64,000 nt of DNA from Desulfosporosinus sp. (GCA_020692355.1 JAIMKP010000003.1:55251-119250); one strand, 5' to 3'; positions 35,687 to 45,022 are shown, numbered from the stretch's first letter. Notes: generated by a model not told the origin, from the letters alone. A program made the numbers and translations.

Positions 35687-36391
35687 CTATTTTTCTTCAA
35701 CTCCTTTGACTTCTTCAAGTTCTGCAGCTCCTCGAACCATGCCACCCGACCTCCCATTGCTGCTCCACCTTTGCCCAGTCTGAACATAGTGCTGTTGCTG
35801 TCCGACATTGACGACATGATCTCCCATCCGTTCCAGTGTTCTGGCTAAAATGAGCTTGAATCCCAATTCTTGGTTCATTTCATGCTTCTGGCTACTCCTG
35901 ACCAATTCCTGCTGCAGCCGTGCATAGATCTGATCCAACTTCTCATCCTCTGCCACTAGATCGACACGCTTCACATCATCGTCTTTCAAGCCAGCTAAGG
36001 CATAATCAAACATGGTTCTTAGCTGTACGGCCATTTCCCAAATCTCATCCGGGCAATTCCTATCCAGGTTAAGTTCGCTCAATTCAGCCACGTCACAAGC
36101 ATAGTCCGCGATCCTTTCCAACTCCTGGGCGATGCGTTGATACCCTAAAATCCAGCGCAGCTCCTGATCCCGAAGTTGCTGTAAACCCATAATATTGAAA
36201 CAACGACTCACGATCTGATCTCTGGCTAAATCGATAGCCTCATCACGCGAATGCCAATTATCATGCACCTCTGTTTTCAAAGCTTCCAGCGCCTCGCCCA
36301 AAAGCACCTGTACCGCTGTTCCAAGTTCTGTCGTCATCAAACGAAGTTCCATGAGCGTTCGATCATATCCCGTCATGCGAGAGATTGCCAC
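35687..36391 (-). CDS. phoU: PhoU-family phosphate uptake regulator
   Basis: The 234-residue all-helical protein has the tandem PhoU motifs: ELERIADYACDVAEL in the first half and LERMGDHVVNVGQQ in the second. PhoU proteins bind metal and modulate phosphate transport and signalling. I choose GTG 36391 with AGGAGG eight bases upstream; the codon three earlier overlaps that site. It partners the PNaS transporter downstream. Confidence 0.9.
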   Translation of the reverse strand: MAISRMTGYDRTLMELRLMTTELGTAVQVLLGEALEALKTEVHDNWHSRDEAIDLARDQIVSRCFNIMGLQQLRDQELRWILGYQRIAQELERIADYACDVAELSELNLDRNCPDEIWEMAVQLRTMFDYALAGLKDDDVKRVDLVAEDEKLDQIYARLQQELVRSSQKHEMNQELGFKLILARTLERMGDHVVNVGQQQHYVQTGQRWSSNGRSGGMVRGAAELEEVKGVEEK

Positions 36392-36430
36392 AAGCTTCAC
36401 CTCCTAAAAAGCATTCCCTAATAGGAAAAT

Positions 36431-36491
36431 TAAAAACCGCAAACACAACTGCCTGAATATCACCATGAATATCAAACAGCTTGATTTGCGG
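36431..36491 (-). terminator. Terminator of the gntR-aor-thiS-like operon
   Basis: On the minus strand CCGCAAA pairs with TTTGCGG across a 41-base, internally structured loop and is followed by TTTTTAATTTT. It lies 130 bases after the small sulfur-carrier gene. Confidence 0.5.
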
Positions 36492-36624
36492 CTTCTCTCT
36501 AACTCTAGCCTTACTATCATATTGTCTTTGTGTTTAAACGGTTGTTTTAAAACATTATATCCTGATGGGTAGTGCTTAGCAACCCTTGAAATGAAATTTT
36601 ATTGATTTTTCAGATGATCATGAA

Positions 36625-36822
36625 TTATCCTCCGCTCATCAGATGAATTATTTTAACATCGTCACCATCGTTGACAACCGTCCCAACATATTCGTTGTCC
36701 GCAATGGCCTTCCCGTTAAGAACCACGACCAATAAAGGAAAGGTAAATCCTTTGTTTACTAACAGTTGCTTAATGCTTAGTCCTTCTTCCCAGGGATAGT
36801 CCTTTCCATTAACCTTAATCAT
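36625..36822 (-). CDS. ThiS/MoaD-family sulfur carrier protein linked to the AOR
   Basis: The 65-residue protein, from ATG 36822 behind GGAGG, starts MIKVNGKDYPWEEGLSIKQLL and ends in MSGG. The terminal Gly-Gly is adenylylated and thiocarboxylated in ThiS/MoaD proteins. A MoaD-like protein directly downstream of an aldehyde oxidoreductase gene is a common arrangement and probably supplies dithiolene sulfur for the tungstopterin cofactor. An upstream frame extension of 29 codons has no support. It is distinct from the ThiS encoded at 46373. Confidence 0.85.
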   Translation of the reverse strand: MIKVNGKDYPWEEGLSIKQLLVNKGFTFPLLVVVLNGKAIADNEYVGTVVNDGDDVKIIHLMSGG

Positions 36823-36905
36823 CTGACCACCTCCAGATCGAGAACGATGCTCGATGCTTGTGTGCATGTCATATTCCAAGCCTCGGCCACTTGGTAGATT
36901 CTTTG

Positions 36906-39071
36906 TCATCCTTGGGTCATTTTCTTCTTCACGACGGCTACCACCTCGGGGAAATCAATACCAAGCCGCTCTAAGGTTTTGATCGTAGGGATTCCGTTAG
37001 CGTCCCAACCTCTGCGTAGATAGACAGCATCACACAGTTTCCGATATTGCTCTTCCCGGTAATTTCTCAGGATCTGAACTTTTTCTGCTGTAGTTTTTCC
37101 CTCTGGGTCTAGATTGAGGATGTCTTTCATCTGAGCATCATATCTGTCCTGTCTCGATTCATATTCTTCCACTGTCACTGGGCCGACAGCTCGATAAGGT
37201 ACTTGATCATATTCTCGGGTACCAAAACCCATGCGCACGTTAAAAACCCGTTGGAAATTGTAGACAACTTCCGACTGACTAATGAGCCCTTTTTCATCGA
37301 TATTCGATCCGGTCACGCCATTATAAATTTCTACATAGTTTTGTACATGTTCAGGAACCTTAGCAGGTTCCGCCGTCAGGTGATTGTCAGCAGGAACGAT
37401 ATCATTCCAAGGAAGTTTACATAAACCATTTAAACTAAACCAAGTACGAAACATGGGATAATAAAACAGTGCTTCGGCCTTGTCCTCGAAGGTGGGGATT
37501 TCATGATTAACCATATCCATAAAGATGAGCCATGCCTCATCATGTTGAGCGCCTTTATTGGCCAGCCCGTACCCTCCTTGTTGAGCCAGAGATTCTTTGG
37601 TCACATATTCTGAGAACTCCAGGCCTTTGACTTCCATACCGATATCTTGCAGAAAATCCAGATTGGCATCATACTGTTCAACAAACAACTTCTTCATCCT
37701 ACGGATTCCCAGCCCGGCAATCTTGCCAAAACCTTCACCCTTGGCCATCTGGTGCAGTAATTCCAATGCGGCTTCAGCATTGCCAAAGTTCAATTTGAGC
37801 CCACCTGTAATTCGATCATTAATAACTCCATTTTCATAACATTCCATGACAAAGGCCGTCGCTGTCCCAAAGGAAAGTGCATCAACTCCGTAAGTGTCAC
37901 AATAAAAATTCGTTTCAATGACGAATTCCGGATCGAAAATACCCAAAACACTACCGGCAGCGGACGTTGTCTCGTATTCCGGGCCATCAACCAGCACCTC
38001 TTTGCCTTTATAAGGTCCAGTTTTCAACTGAAAGGACTTGACAACTTTGGCACAAGCCAGCGAACATCCATACCAACATTCGTCATGCCCGTTAAGATGG
38101 AGATATTTGGAGAGAAAGACGTCATCCGTAATATTTGTAGCTTCCGGATCAGAACCAAACTTATAATTACGCACGGGCAAAAGATCATAATCGTTCATGA
38201 TCTGGGTTAGATGGGCTGTCCCAACCTTTCTCATTCTGCATTGTGAATCATCAAGCGTTCGTATTTCTTCATGAATCTTCTGACCCGCTTTTTTTAAGGC
38301 AGACATGTCAGCCGGGTTATTCAAATCTCCTCTAACTTTAGGGCTCTTAATCACTAAAGCCTTAATGTGCTTATCTCTGAAAACCGTACCCATACCGCCT
38401 CTGCCGGCTTGTTTTACACGAACTGCTTTTCTGCGTGAATCGTAAAAAGAGAAATTAAGCAATCCAATCAGGGTATGCTCGGCTGCTTCCCCAGCCGCTA
38501 CAACGGAAATGGTCACTTTATCTGCTTCACTTTCCGCATACATATCCGTTAATTGTTCGACCAAGATATGACTGTTAACCGCTTCTAAAGGCGCTTCCTC
38601 AATGGTCACCGTTCCTTTCGTGCCATCAATAAACACAATGACGTCGCGCTCAGCTTTACCTTGGATTTCCAGCGCATCCCAACCGGAGAACTTTAAGAAG
38701 GGGCCGAAGTGACCCCCAGCGTTGCTATCCATCGCTGACTGCGTCAACGGCGACAAAGCGACGACATAGGATTTACCGGCACCAGGATATTGCGTGATAC
38801 CGCCGATCGGACCCGGAGAAATAATCAGCTCATTTTCGGGATCATTCCATTGGGTATGGTCCTGAATACCATCCCACAACAGTTTTAAACCAAAGCCCCT
38901 GCCGCCAATAAACTTCTGTTTCATTAATTCTGTGACAGGTTTCTCTGCAAAACCATTTGTTGATAGATTGATATATAACGTGCGGTTAGCATATCCCTTT
39001 TCCAGTTGACCCAATTGATAGTTAAATGTGCCCACAAGTTTATGGGCAGTTTTCATTTCTAAACGATTCAT
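36906..39071 (-). CDS. Aldehyde:ferredoxin oxidoreductase-family tungstoenzyme, divergent clade
   Basis: The 721-residue protein is about 100 residues longer than classical AOR. It keeps the pterin-binding motifs FIGGRGFGLKLLWDG, SPLTQSAMDSNAGGHFGPFLKFSGWDALEIQG and QAGRGGMGTVFRDKHIKA. Its iron-sulfur ligands are spaced CWYGCSLAC (CX3CX3C, near 329) with the distal Cys in NGLCKLPW near 548. Classical AOR has CX2CX3C. Its substrate is unknown. ATG 39071 follows GGGAGGAAAAGATAAC; an 18-codon upstream extension is unlikely. It lies between a GntR regulator and a MoaD-like gene, forming a compact operon. Confidence 0.88.
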   Translation of the reverse strand: MNRLEMKTAHKLVGTFNYQLGQLEKGYANRTLYINLSTNGFAEKPVTELMKQKFIGGRGFGLKLLWDGIQDHTQWNDPENELIISPGPIGGITQYPGAGKSYVVALSPLTQSAMDSNAGGHFGPFLKFSGWDALEIQGKAERDVIVFIDGTKGTVTIEEAPLEAVNSHILVEQLTDMYAESEADKVTISVVAAGEAAEHTLIGLLNFSFYDSRRKAVRVKQAGRGGMGTVFRDKHIKALVIKSPKVRGDLNNPADMSALKKAGQKIHEEIRTLDDSQCRMRKVGTAHLTQIMNDYDLLPVRNYKFGSDPEATNITDDVFLSKYLHLNGHDECWYGCSLACAKVVKSFQLKTGPYKGKEVLVDGPEYETTSAAGSVLGIFDPEFVIETNFYCDTYGVDALSFGTATAFVMECYENGVINDRITGGLKLNFGNAEAALELLHQMAKGEGFGKIAGLGIRRMKKLFVEQYDANLDFLQDIGMEVKGLEFSEYVTKESLAQQGGYGLANKGAQHDEAWLIFMDMVNHEIPTFEDKAEALFYYPMFRTWFSLNGLCKLPWNDIVPADNHLTAEPAKVPEHVQNYVEIYNGVTGSNIDEKGLISQSEVVYNFQRVFNVRMGFGTREYDQVPYRAVGPVTVEEYESRQDRYDAQMKDILNLDPEGKTTAEKVQILRNYREEQYRKLCDAVYLRRGWDANGIPTIKTLERLGIDFPEVVAVVKKKMTQG

Positions 39072-39121
39072 GTTATCTTTTCCTCCCAAAATCCGACTGT
39101 AATTAATTTCCTTTCTTGTAT

Positions 39122-39838
39122 TCACTCATCTGTACCCTGTAACCTTCTGAATTCCTTAATGGTTGTATCCAGATGCTTTGCCACGGTATCTGTTGCATTT
39201 TCGGGATCACCGTTTTTGATGGCTTCATAAATTTCTGTATGTTGGAGTGCCCACATTTCCCTGTACTGTCTATTTTCCACCAATCGCTTGCGGCTAGGCC
39301 CATAATATTCTTTCATTAACCCCATCAGAACTGTCATTAGATTAATTAAAACCGTATTATGAGAAGCACGTACAACACTGAAATGGAACTGACTATCCGA
39401 TTCATCCGTGTCACGGCCCTCATTTACATCATTTTCCATATCCCGCAAGAACTCATGCAGTTCATACAAGTCCGTACGCTCAGCCCGTTGAGCAGCCAGA
39501 TGGGCTGCGCCAGTCTCCAAAACCTGCCGTGCTTCTAATATGTCAAAAACATCATTGATTTCTTTCAGCATGATAGAGGCTAAAGGGTCAATTAAGTCAT
39601 TAATTTTAGCCTCTTTCACATAAGCCCCACTGCCAGGGGTAATTTCTAGGAGTCCAAGAGAGACCAATGAAGTTAAAGCTTCCCGGACGGCCGATCGACT
39701 CACTCCCAGTTTTTCTGCCAGTTGTCTTTCCGGAAGGAGTTGATCGCCGGGGGCTAGAGTCCCATCCACAATCAGTTTCCGGATCTGCTCCACAACATCC
39801 TCATACAGCCTTGTGCGTTTTTTACGAGTTAGATCCAT
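39122..39838 (-). CDS. GntR-family (FadR subgroup) transcriptional regulator
   Basis: The 238-residue regulator begins MDLTRKKRTRLYEDVVEQIRKLIVDG and has the winged helix LLPERQLAEKLGVSRSAVREAL, then an all-helical FCD ligand-binding domain with the metal/ligand His residues in SQFHFSVVRASHN and ALQHTEIYEAI. I start at ATG 39838, seven bases after AAGGGGAG. Frame extension upstream would translate a tandem repeat and is rejected. It precedes the AOR gene by 50 bases and likely regulates its own operon in response to a carboxylate. Confidence 0.9.
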   Translation of the reverse strand: MDLTRKKRTRLYEDVVEQIRKLIVDGTLAPGDQLLPERQLAEKLGVSRSAVREALTSLVSLGLLEITPGSGAYVKEAKINDLIDPLASIMLKEINDVFDILEARQVLETGAAHLAAQRAERTDLYELHEFLRDMENDVNEGRDTDESDSQFHFSVVRASHNTVLINLMTVLMGLMKEYYGPSRKRLVENRQYREMWALQHTEIYEAIKNGDPENATDTVAKHLDTTIKEFRRLQGTDE

Positions 39839-39851
39839 AAATGCTCCCCTT

Positions 39852-39887
39852 ATTCTCTTGATTCTCTTGATTCTCTTGATGCGCTTG
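39852..39887. repeat. 9-bp tandem repeat, four units
   Basis: ATTCTCTTG is repeated exactly three times from 39852 to 39878 and a fourth unit ATGCGCTTG follows with two changes. It lies in the 5' leader of the GntR gene just upstream of the ribosome site. Slippage could vary the leader length. Confidence 0.85.
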
Positions 39888-39932
39888 ATGAATTTTTTGC
39901 TCGTTTTGATCCAATTATGATATTGGTATTGT

Positions 39933-39956
39933 ATATGGTCCAAACTGGTCTGGCCA
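39933..39956. promoter_or_regulatory. Putative FadR/GntR-type operator
   Basis: Two sites, TATGGTCCAA and TGGTCTGGCCA (39946-39956), resemble the TGGTC-N-GACCA palindromes bound by FadR-subgroup regulators. They lie about 100 bases upstream of the gntR start codon, where self-regulation is expected. Confidence 0.45.
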
Positions 39957-40040
39957 ATTTCCATAAAAATATATTCGCCATAAATCAGTAAATTCCTTTA
40001 CTGTTTAATTTTCTTTTCACCGTCTGGAATATCAAAAAGC

Positions 40041-41417
40041 TCAGCCTATAGCCGAGGATATCCCCAACCCGTAAGCCTGGTACAAAACCCACACCGGATT
40101 CAGGGATGGTGCTCCGGAGCCGTGCTCGATCTGCACCTGACACCCTCCGCATTCCGTCGCCACTGCTTGAAAAGCCTCCTCCTTCACACCCTCCTGCACG
40201 CGCTGGAAAAGCGTACTTCCGATCTGGAGCGCCAGTTCATATTTCTCCGCTTTAAAGCCAAAACTTCCGGACAGTCCACAGCAACCCGCATCAAGTTCCT
40301 GGATTTTCACCCCAGGGATCAGGCGCAGAATACGCACAGAAGGGGTTCCAATTCCCTGAGCTTTTAAGTGGCAAGGAGCATGATAGGCCAGCGAAACCTG
40401 AACTTCCCGAAAATCTTTTCTTAGCTCTCCGCGTTCATGCAAAACCCACAGAAATTCAAACAGATCATACGTCTGCGCTCCGATCCGTTGCGCTCCGGGA
40501 GCACTCACCCGCGGATAGTCTTCTTTTAAAGCTAAGCCACAGCTTGTGCAGGAGGCAATCACCGGAATCCCCTGTTCCAGGTATGGCTGCATCAAGCCTA
40601 AGTTATGCTGGGCATTCGCCGTCGCCTCCCGAAAACGCCCGTTGGCCGTGAGCGGCACACCGCAGCAATGAAAATGAGGCACGATCACTTCGAACCCATT
40701 GTGTTCCAGGACCTTGACAACCGCTTGCCCCGTTGCTTCATCGTTATAGGAGATAAAACAGCCCGGAAAGTAAACGACTTTTTTGGCCGAGCGTCTATTC
40801 TGATCAGTCTTCACACATCCATACGACTCGGTCTCCCCACGTCCATACGACTGAGTCTCCCCAACCAGCGGCACAATATCGCTCGTGCGAAACTTGCGTC
40901 CATACCTTGGTAGCGGCGCACGCGCACTAATCCCCAGCGTTTTTTCCAAGAGCCGCCGCGTGATTTTCCACCCTAGTACCGTGTTCGCCAGAGGGGGCCA
41001 GAGCGTACCTAAACGTCCAAGATACTCGGCCCGACCCAGTAGGTTATCCCTCATTCCCAGCCGACAAATGGCCTTTCCCGTTCCGGCTTCCTGCTCCTGC
41101 CTACGTACCTGAAGAATCATGTCCGTGATGCGGACGCTGGATGGGCACGTCACTTCACAGGTCTTGCAGTTCGTGCAGTAGGCGAGACAACCCGGAGCCA
41201 AGGCTATTCCTTCTAAACGTAAGCGTTCGGCGTCCGGACCCACGCTCTTGGGTCCGGGAAAGAGTGGATAGACCGCAGCAACCGGACATTGGGCCGTACA
41301 GGCACCGCACTTGATACAGGCATCCAAATGCATCCAGTCTTCTCCCCTGGCTGGGTCTAAGTTTAGCTTGTTATCTGCTTGGCGGTCCCCATCTCTGCGA
41401 ACATCTCGCCTGTTCAT
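40041..41417 (-). CDS. glpC: Anaerobic glycerol-3-phosphate dehydrogenase subunit C (iron-sulfur membrane-linking subunit)
   Basis: The 458-residue protein has two ferredoxin-like clusters, CIKCGACTAQCP and CTNCKTCEVTCP, and two cysteine-rich CCG domains (FHCCGVPLTANGR and AGCCGLSGSFGFK). It passes electrons from GlpAB to the quinone pool. It differs from typical GlpC (about 400) by an insert around residue 190 where a 24-base direct duplication gives ETQSYGRGETESYG. It follows glpB with a 237-base gap. Confidence 0.9.
   Translation of the reverse strand: MNRRDVRRDGDRQADNKLNLDPARGEDWMHLDACIKCGACTAQCPVAAVYPLFPGPKSVGPDAERLRLEGIALAPGCLAYCTNCKTCEVTCPSSVRITDMILQVRRQEQEAGTGKAICRLGMRDNLLGRAEYLGRLGTLWPPLANTVLGWKITRRLLEKTLGISARAPLPRYGRKFRTSDIVPLVGETQSYGRGETESYGCVKTDQNRRSAKKVVYFPGCFISYNDEATGQAVVKVLEHNGFEVIVPHFHCCGVPLTANGRFREATANAQHNLGLMQPYLEQGIPVIASCTSCGLALKEDYPRVSAPGAQRIGAQTYDLFEFLWVLHERGELRKDFREVQVSLAYHAPCHLKAQGIGTPSVRILRLIPGVKIQELDAGCCGLSGSFGFKAEKYELALQIGSTLFQRVQEGVKEEAFQAVATECGGCQVQIEHGSGAPSLNPVWVLYQAYGLGISSAIG
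40817..40864. repeat. In-frame 24-base duplication inside glpC
   Basis: CCATACGACTCGGTCTCCCC is followed directly by a near-identical copy differing at one or two positions. It adds eight residues to the linker between the ferredoxin and CCG parts and does not disturb the frame. Confidence 0.6.
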
Positions 41418-41479
41418 CCTGTTGTTGCTTCCTTTCCTATCCTTTTCCTATCTTTTATCACCACCCCGGAAATCAGAGA

Positions 41480-41504
41480 CGTGAGTGTCCGGTGGACAGT
41501 CACG
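41480..41504. other. Hairpin in the glpB-glpC intercistronic gap
   Basis: CGTGAGTGTCC and GGACAGTCACG form an 11-bp stem with one mismatch. The 237-base gap (41418-41654) has no gene and no obvious promoter. The hairpin may stabilise or process the glpAB message. Confidence 0.45.
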
Positions 41505-41654
41505 CCACGCGGCCATTACTAGAGATTCAGCTCATGGCCGAGTGGATCAGAAGCCAGAGGCCAGAGTGGATACCTAAACGGTATCACTGTCTAGCCTACA
41601 ACCCTATCCGATGGTCCCTCCTTATTCCCAGTGGCTCTGTTGATCGGGCTTCGA

Positions 41655-42848
41655 CTAGAGGAGTCCGCCCGCTAAAAAACCGGAAGTGAGTGAAACCCCG
41701 CCTCCACAATGCCCCACCCACGGATCCCAGTGAGCCAACATGCGCCCTACCACAAAGACGTTCTCTAACAGAACTTTTCCTGTCACAGGGTCACACGGAC
41801 GCAGGCTGTGATCAACTTCGACACCTGTGTAGGCATAGGGCTGCGCTCCCAAAAAACTGCTTTCGCTCCATTCGGGGGGAACATAGAGTGGCAGCCCGAA
41901 AACCGTTTCTCGGACTTCCGTCGAACTTGCGACGATTCCCCGACCAAAAAAACCGCCCGTCGCCAAGACGAAGGCCTTCGCCGTAAAAGAAATCTCTTTG
42001 CCTTTGCTTTTCACAATCGCCCGTCGTGCCTGTCCGGATTCGACTTCGACACGCTCGACTCCACTGCCGATGAGCAGCTCTCCCCCGAGCGCCTTGAATC
42101 TCCCTCTCAACCTATCATAGAGGACTTGCCCAGCCGCTGAGGGCGGAAAGGAAGTCATTTCGACAACCGGCAAGGGAGCCTGGGCCAGTATTTTCTCCAC
42201 CTCCGGACAGGCGGCAACGTGTAAACCCGGAAAAACCAGCGTCTCAGAATCTGAAACCATTTTCCGAGTCATCTCCCCGATCAGGTTTTTAAGGGTCTCT
42301 CTTCCCTGTTCTGAACACCAAAATTTGGCGTAAACTGTATCCGGAATAGGTTTGCCAACAGCCTGCCAATCCACAAACTCCTCTATTCGAAGTCTTTTCA
42401 ACTGAATAGTGCTGGAGATAAACTGCTTTTGTAAATTCGCTTTCACTACTTCCGGGAAAAAATCCTTAAGTCCTTCCGGCACAACCAAAACGATCCTGTT
42501 GGCATGTGTCAAAGGAGAAGCATCCAACCCCTCCGGGAGCAAATCCGCCGCTCGAAGTGTACCTAAAGGAGTTAATGCCATTCCTGTCCGGCCCCAGACC
42601 CCGTGATGAGACGGACAGCATTGTAAAAAATAAGAAAAAGCTTTCTCAGCCGTCTCTCCCAAAAGAACATAGGGATGCTTTTCTTCCTGCCGCAACAACT
42701 CTACCCGGCCAAAATCCAACACACCCGAAGCAAAAGCCAAGCTTCCTGTCCCAACGGACACGATCAGAACTCTTTTTCCCCGTTCTTGGGCCCGGATTCC
42801 GGCCATGAGCCCTGCTATACCGCCACCGATCACCAATCCATCCCACAT
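41655..42848 (-). CDS. glpB: Anaerobic glycerol-3-phosphate dehydrogenase subunit B
   Basis: The 397-residue flavoprotein subunit begins with the dinucleotide motif GLVIGGGIAGLMAGIRAQERG and ends with HCGGGVSLTSGFLAGGLL, both typical of GlpB. It works with GlpA to oxidise glycerol-3-phosphate to dihydroxyacetone phosphate. ATG 42848 follows GGAGGAACAGGATC and lies 27 bases after the glpA stop. Confidence 0.9.
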   Translation of the reverse strand: MWDGLVIGGGIAGLMAGIRAQERGKRVLIVSVGTGSLAFASGVLDFGRVELLRQEEKHPYVLLGETAEKAFSYFLQCCPSHHGVWGRTGMALTPLGTLRAADLLPEGLDASPLTHANRIVLVVPEGLKDFFPEVVKANLQKQFISSTIQLKRLRIEEFVDWQAVGKPIPDTVYAKFWCSEQGRETLKNLIGEMTRKMVSDSETLVFPGLHVAACPEVEKILAQAPLPVVEMTSFPPSAAGQVLYDRLRGRFKALGGELLIGSGVERVEVESGQARRAIVKSKGKEISFTAKAFVLATGGFFGRGIVASSTEVRETVFGLPLYVPPEWSESSFLGAQPYAYTGVEVDHSLRPCDPVTGKVLLENVFVVGRMLAHWDPWVGHCGGGVSLTSGFLAGGLL

Positions 42849-42875
42849 GATCCTGTTCCTCCAAAACGAGTTCGC

Positions 42876-44537
42876 TCACTCCGTTGTTGTTCCCTTATCC
42901 TGCAAGTCAAGCAGCCCCGCATAGATAGCGCGGGTAAATTCCGTCTCGCGCAGTTGTTCACCCCAAAGTATCGGACGAATGCCCTTCCAGCGTTGATTCA
43001 AAAACCGGATCAATTCCCGACCGAGCGGATCGTATTTCTCACCCTCCCGCCACATGAGTGGAAGCGCTCGATAGGTACAAAACGCTCCCTGGCAGGTTCC
43101 CATACCCAACCGGGTTTTACGCCGCACATCCGCCAGATGGTGCGCATCCGGATCGGCTACGGCTTTTTCCACTTCGGCCACTGTGACCATCTCACATTCA
43201 CAAAGAAGCTGGCCTTTGCCCGGATCTTCCCGGATCGTCTCTAACACCGCAACAGCTTCCTGCCCGAGTCGCTCCAGCATTTTTTCTGCCGCTGCACAAG
43301 GCAAAAGCGCCAAAGCCTTCCGGCGCAAGCGCTCCGAAAGTGCTGGTAATAGAGGTTCTTCCGCCGTACGGCAAGGAGCTGTTTCGCCCAGTTTTCCCGC
43401 TACCCAATCGGAGGCTTTCTCCGCCATCAGACGGTAGGTTGTGAATTTTCCGCCGACAACACTGAGGAAACCCTTGATCCCCTCTTCTACTTCATGATCG
43501 ATTAAGGCAAAGGTTCGACTCACTTCCCGCCCCTCTCCCTCTCCAGACGCACCCGTAAGTTCGCGGTCTTCCCGGTGCAGCGGCCTGACCCCGGCAAAGG
43601 CACGGATCAGCCGTTTCCCGGCAATCCCCGGCAGCAGGGTTTCCCCTACGTCAAGCAACCGTTGCACCTCCCGGTCGGTGGGTTGATGATCCAAGGGCGT
43701 ATCCACCCGCTCCGAAGTGGTTCCAAAGATCGTGATCGTTTCATGGGGTACAAAGATGTCTCCATCTCCGGGGGAACGTAAGCGGTTAATGACCCGCTGA
43801 AAAAGTCTTCGGTTAAAAGCGAGCAATACCCCTTTATCGCATACCACATCTAAAGAAGCGCCTGCCGTGGCCGCCACCCTGTCGGCCCAAGCCCCCGTCG
43901 CATTTACAACCATCAAACTCTCTACTGTGAAGGGTTCCCCTGTCAAAAGATTTTCCCCTTGTACACCCGCTACCCGTTCTCCATCACGCAAAACCTCATT
44001 GACCCGATGGTAGGTCAGATACCGACCTCCATGACGTCGAGCGGATTTAGCATTATCCCATACCAACTTAAACCCGTCTACGGCGGCATCCGGCACTTCG
44101 AAAACGCGCAACACGTCTTTGGCCAAAAGCGGTTCCTGCTCTAATGCTTCCTGCACTGGAATTTCCCGCACAGGAATGTTGGCTTCCTGACACCCTTGAA
44201 GCCAGGCTTCCACATAGTCAGTTTCATCCCCAGGCATCTGCACAAACCAGCCACCGGTAGACACAAGGCAATTCGGAGCAATGCGCTTAAGAATGGCATT
44301 TTCCTGAATGCATTCTGCCGCTGAAATCGGATCCTTAACCGCATAACGCGCACCGCTATGTAACAGTCCATGAAAACGTGAGCTGGTACCGTGCGCCAAA
44401 TCTCCCTGTTCGATGAGCAACGCCGAGATCCCTCGCAGGCTTAAGTCACGCAAAATACCAACGCCCGTCGCCCCGCCACCAATGATCACGACTTGTACCG
44501 AATAGCGGACGCTACCTTTTTCCAAGCCCTGTCCCAT
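42876..44537 (-). CDS. glpA: Anaerobic glycerol-3-phosphate dehydrogenase subunit A
   Basis: The 553-residue catalytic subunit binds FAD through VVIIGGGATGVGILRDLSLRG and has GDLAHGTSSRFHGLLHSGARYAV-type DAO motifs. The C-terminal BFD-like domain has CECEMVTVAEVEKAV and GTCQGAFC, which hold a [2Fe-2S] cluster. It oxidises glycerol-3-phosphate. I start at ATG 44537 with AAGGAG eight bases upstream, removing a 20-codon extension. The gene heads glpABC and has a terminator in its leader, with the gene for the GlpP antiterminator upstream. Confidence 0.93.
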   Translation of the reverse strand: MGQGLEKGSVRYSVQVVIIGGGATGVGILRDLSLRGISALLIEQGDLAHGTSSRFHGLLHSGARYAVKDPISAAECIQENAILKRIAPNCLVSTGGWFVQMPGDETDYVEAWLQGCQEANIPVREIPVQEALEQEPLLAKDVLRVFEVPDAAVDGFKLVWDNAKSARRHGGRYLTYHRVNEVLRDGERVAGVQGENLLTGEPFTVESLMVVNATGAWADRVAATAGASLDVVCDKGVLLAFNRRLFQRVINRLRSPGDGDIFVPHETITIFGTTSERVDTPLDHQPTDREVQRLLDVGETLLPGIAGKRLIRAFAGVRPLHREDRELTGASGEGEGREVSRTFALIDHEVEEGIKGFLSVVGGKFTTYRLMAEKASDWVAGKLGETAPCRTAEEPLLPALSERLRRKALALLPCAAAEKMLERLGQEAVAVLETIREDPGKGQLLCECEMVTVAEVEKAVADPDAHHLADVRRKTRLGMGTCQGAFCTYRALPLMWREGEKYDPLGRELIRFLNQRWKGIRPILWGEQLRETEFTRAIYAGLLDLQDKGTTTE

Positions 44538-44563
44538 GCCCCGAACTCCTTTCATCACAGTAA

Positions 44564-44618
44564 ATAAACAAAAAAGCCACCGTAGAAACCGTCCCACAGA
44601 CGCTCCCTCCGGTGGCTT
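44564..44618 (-). terminator. Leader terminator of glpABC, probable GlpP antitermination target
   Basis: On the minus strand AAGCCACCG pairs perfectly with CGGTGGCTT across a 27-base loop and is followed by a run of U residues before GTTTATT. It lies about 30 bases upstream of the glpA ribosome site. GlpP in Bacillus binds such a leader with glycerol-3-phosphate and prevents termination. The glpP gene is two genes upstream on the same strand. Confidence 0.8.
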
Positions 44619-44734
44619 CTCCTATTCTCTAAGCCAATTTATCAAGTTCGTTTGCCCACTTCGTTTACCCAATAACCTTTGCCTTAATACAATACTTCGT
44701 CTTAATCCAGCTTCTTTACGGTTTACGCTAACTT

Positions 44735-45022
44735 CTATACTTCCAAAGCTGGCCTCAGGTCGTTATTCTCCTCAATCCTTAACATACGAATATCTTTTAC
44801 CGATGAGGCAAACCAGGAAAACTGTTTGGTCAGTTGGTTTACCGCCATGACCGTCTTAACTGCATCAACTGTCGAATTACCAAAATAAACGCTTCCCTGT
44901 ACTCTATCAAACCCTTTTGTTTGTAGGAATTTGGCGATATCGTAATAGGCATTGTTATATGACTCATTATGATAGCTCTTTTTCAATATCTCTTGATCGA
45001 GATCAAACGCAACCGCATACAT
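44735..45022 (-). CDS. vapD: VapD-family endoribonuclease
   Basis: The 95-residue protein starts MYAVAFDLDQEILKKSYH and contains FLQTKGFDRVQGSVYFGN, a ferredoxin-like fold related to Cas2 and typical of VapD ribonucleases. Length is typical. ATG follows GAGGTGATATT. No antitoxin gene is adjacent. It sits between glpP and the leader terminator of glpA, an unusual position that puts it in the same transcript as glpP and possibly read through into glpA. Confidence 0.87.
   Translation of the reverse strand: MYAVAFDLDQEILKKSYHNESYNNAYYDIAKFLQTKGFDRVQGSVYFGNSTVDAVKTVMAVNQLTKQFSWFASSVKDIRMLRIEENNDLRPALEV

Noticed and set aside
39852..39887. CRISPR-like array
   Set aside because: The 9-base units are directly contiguous with no spacers.
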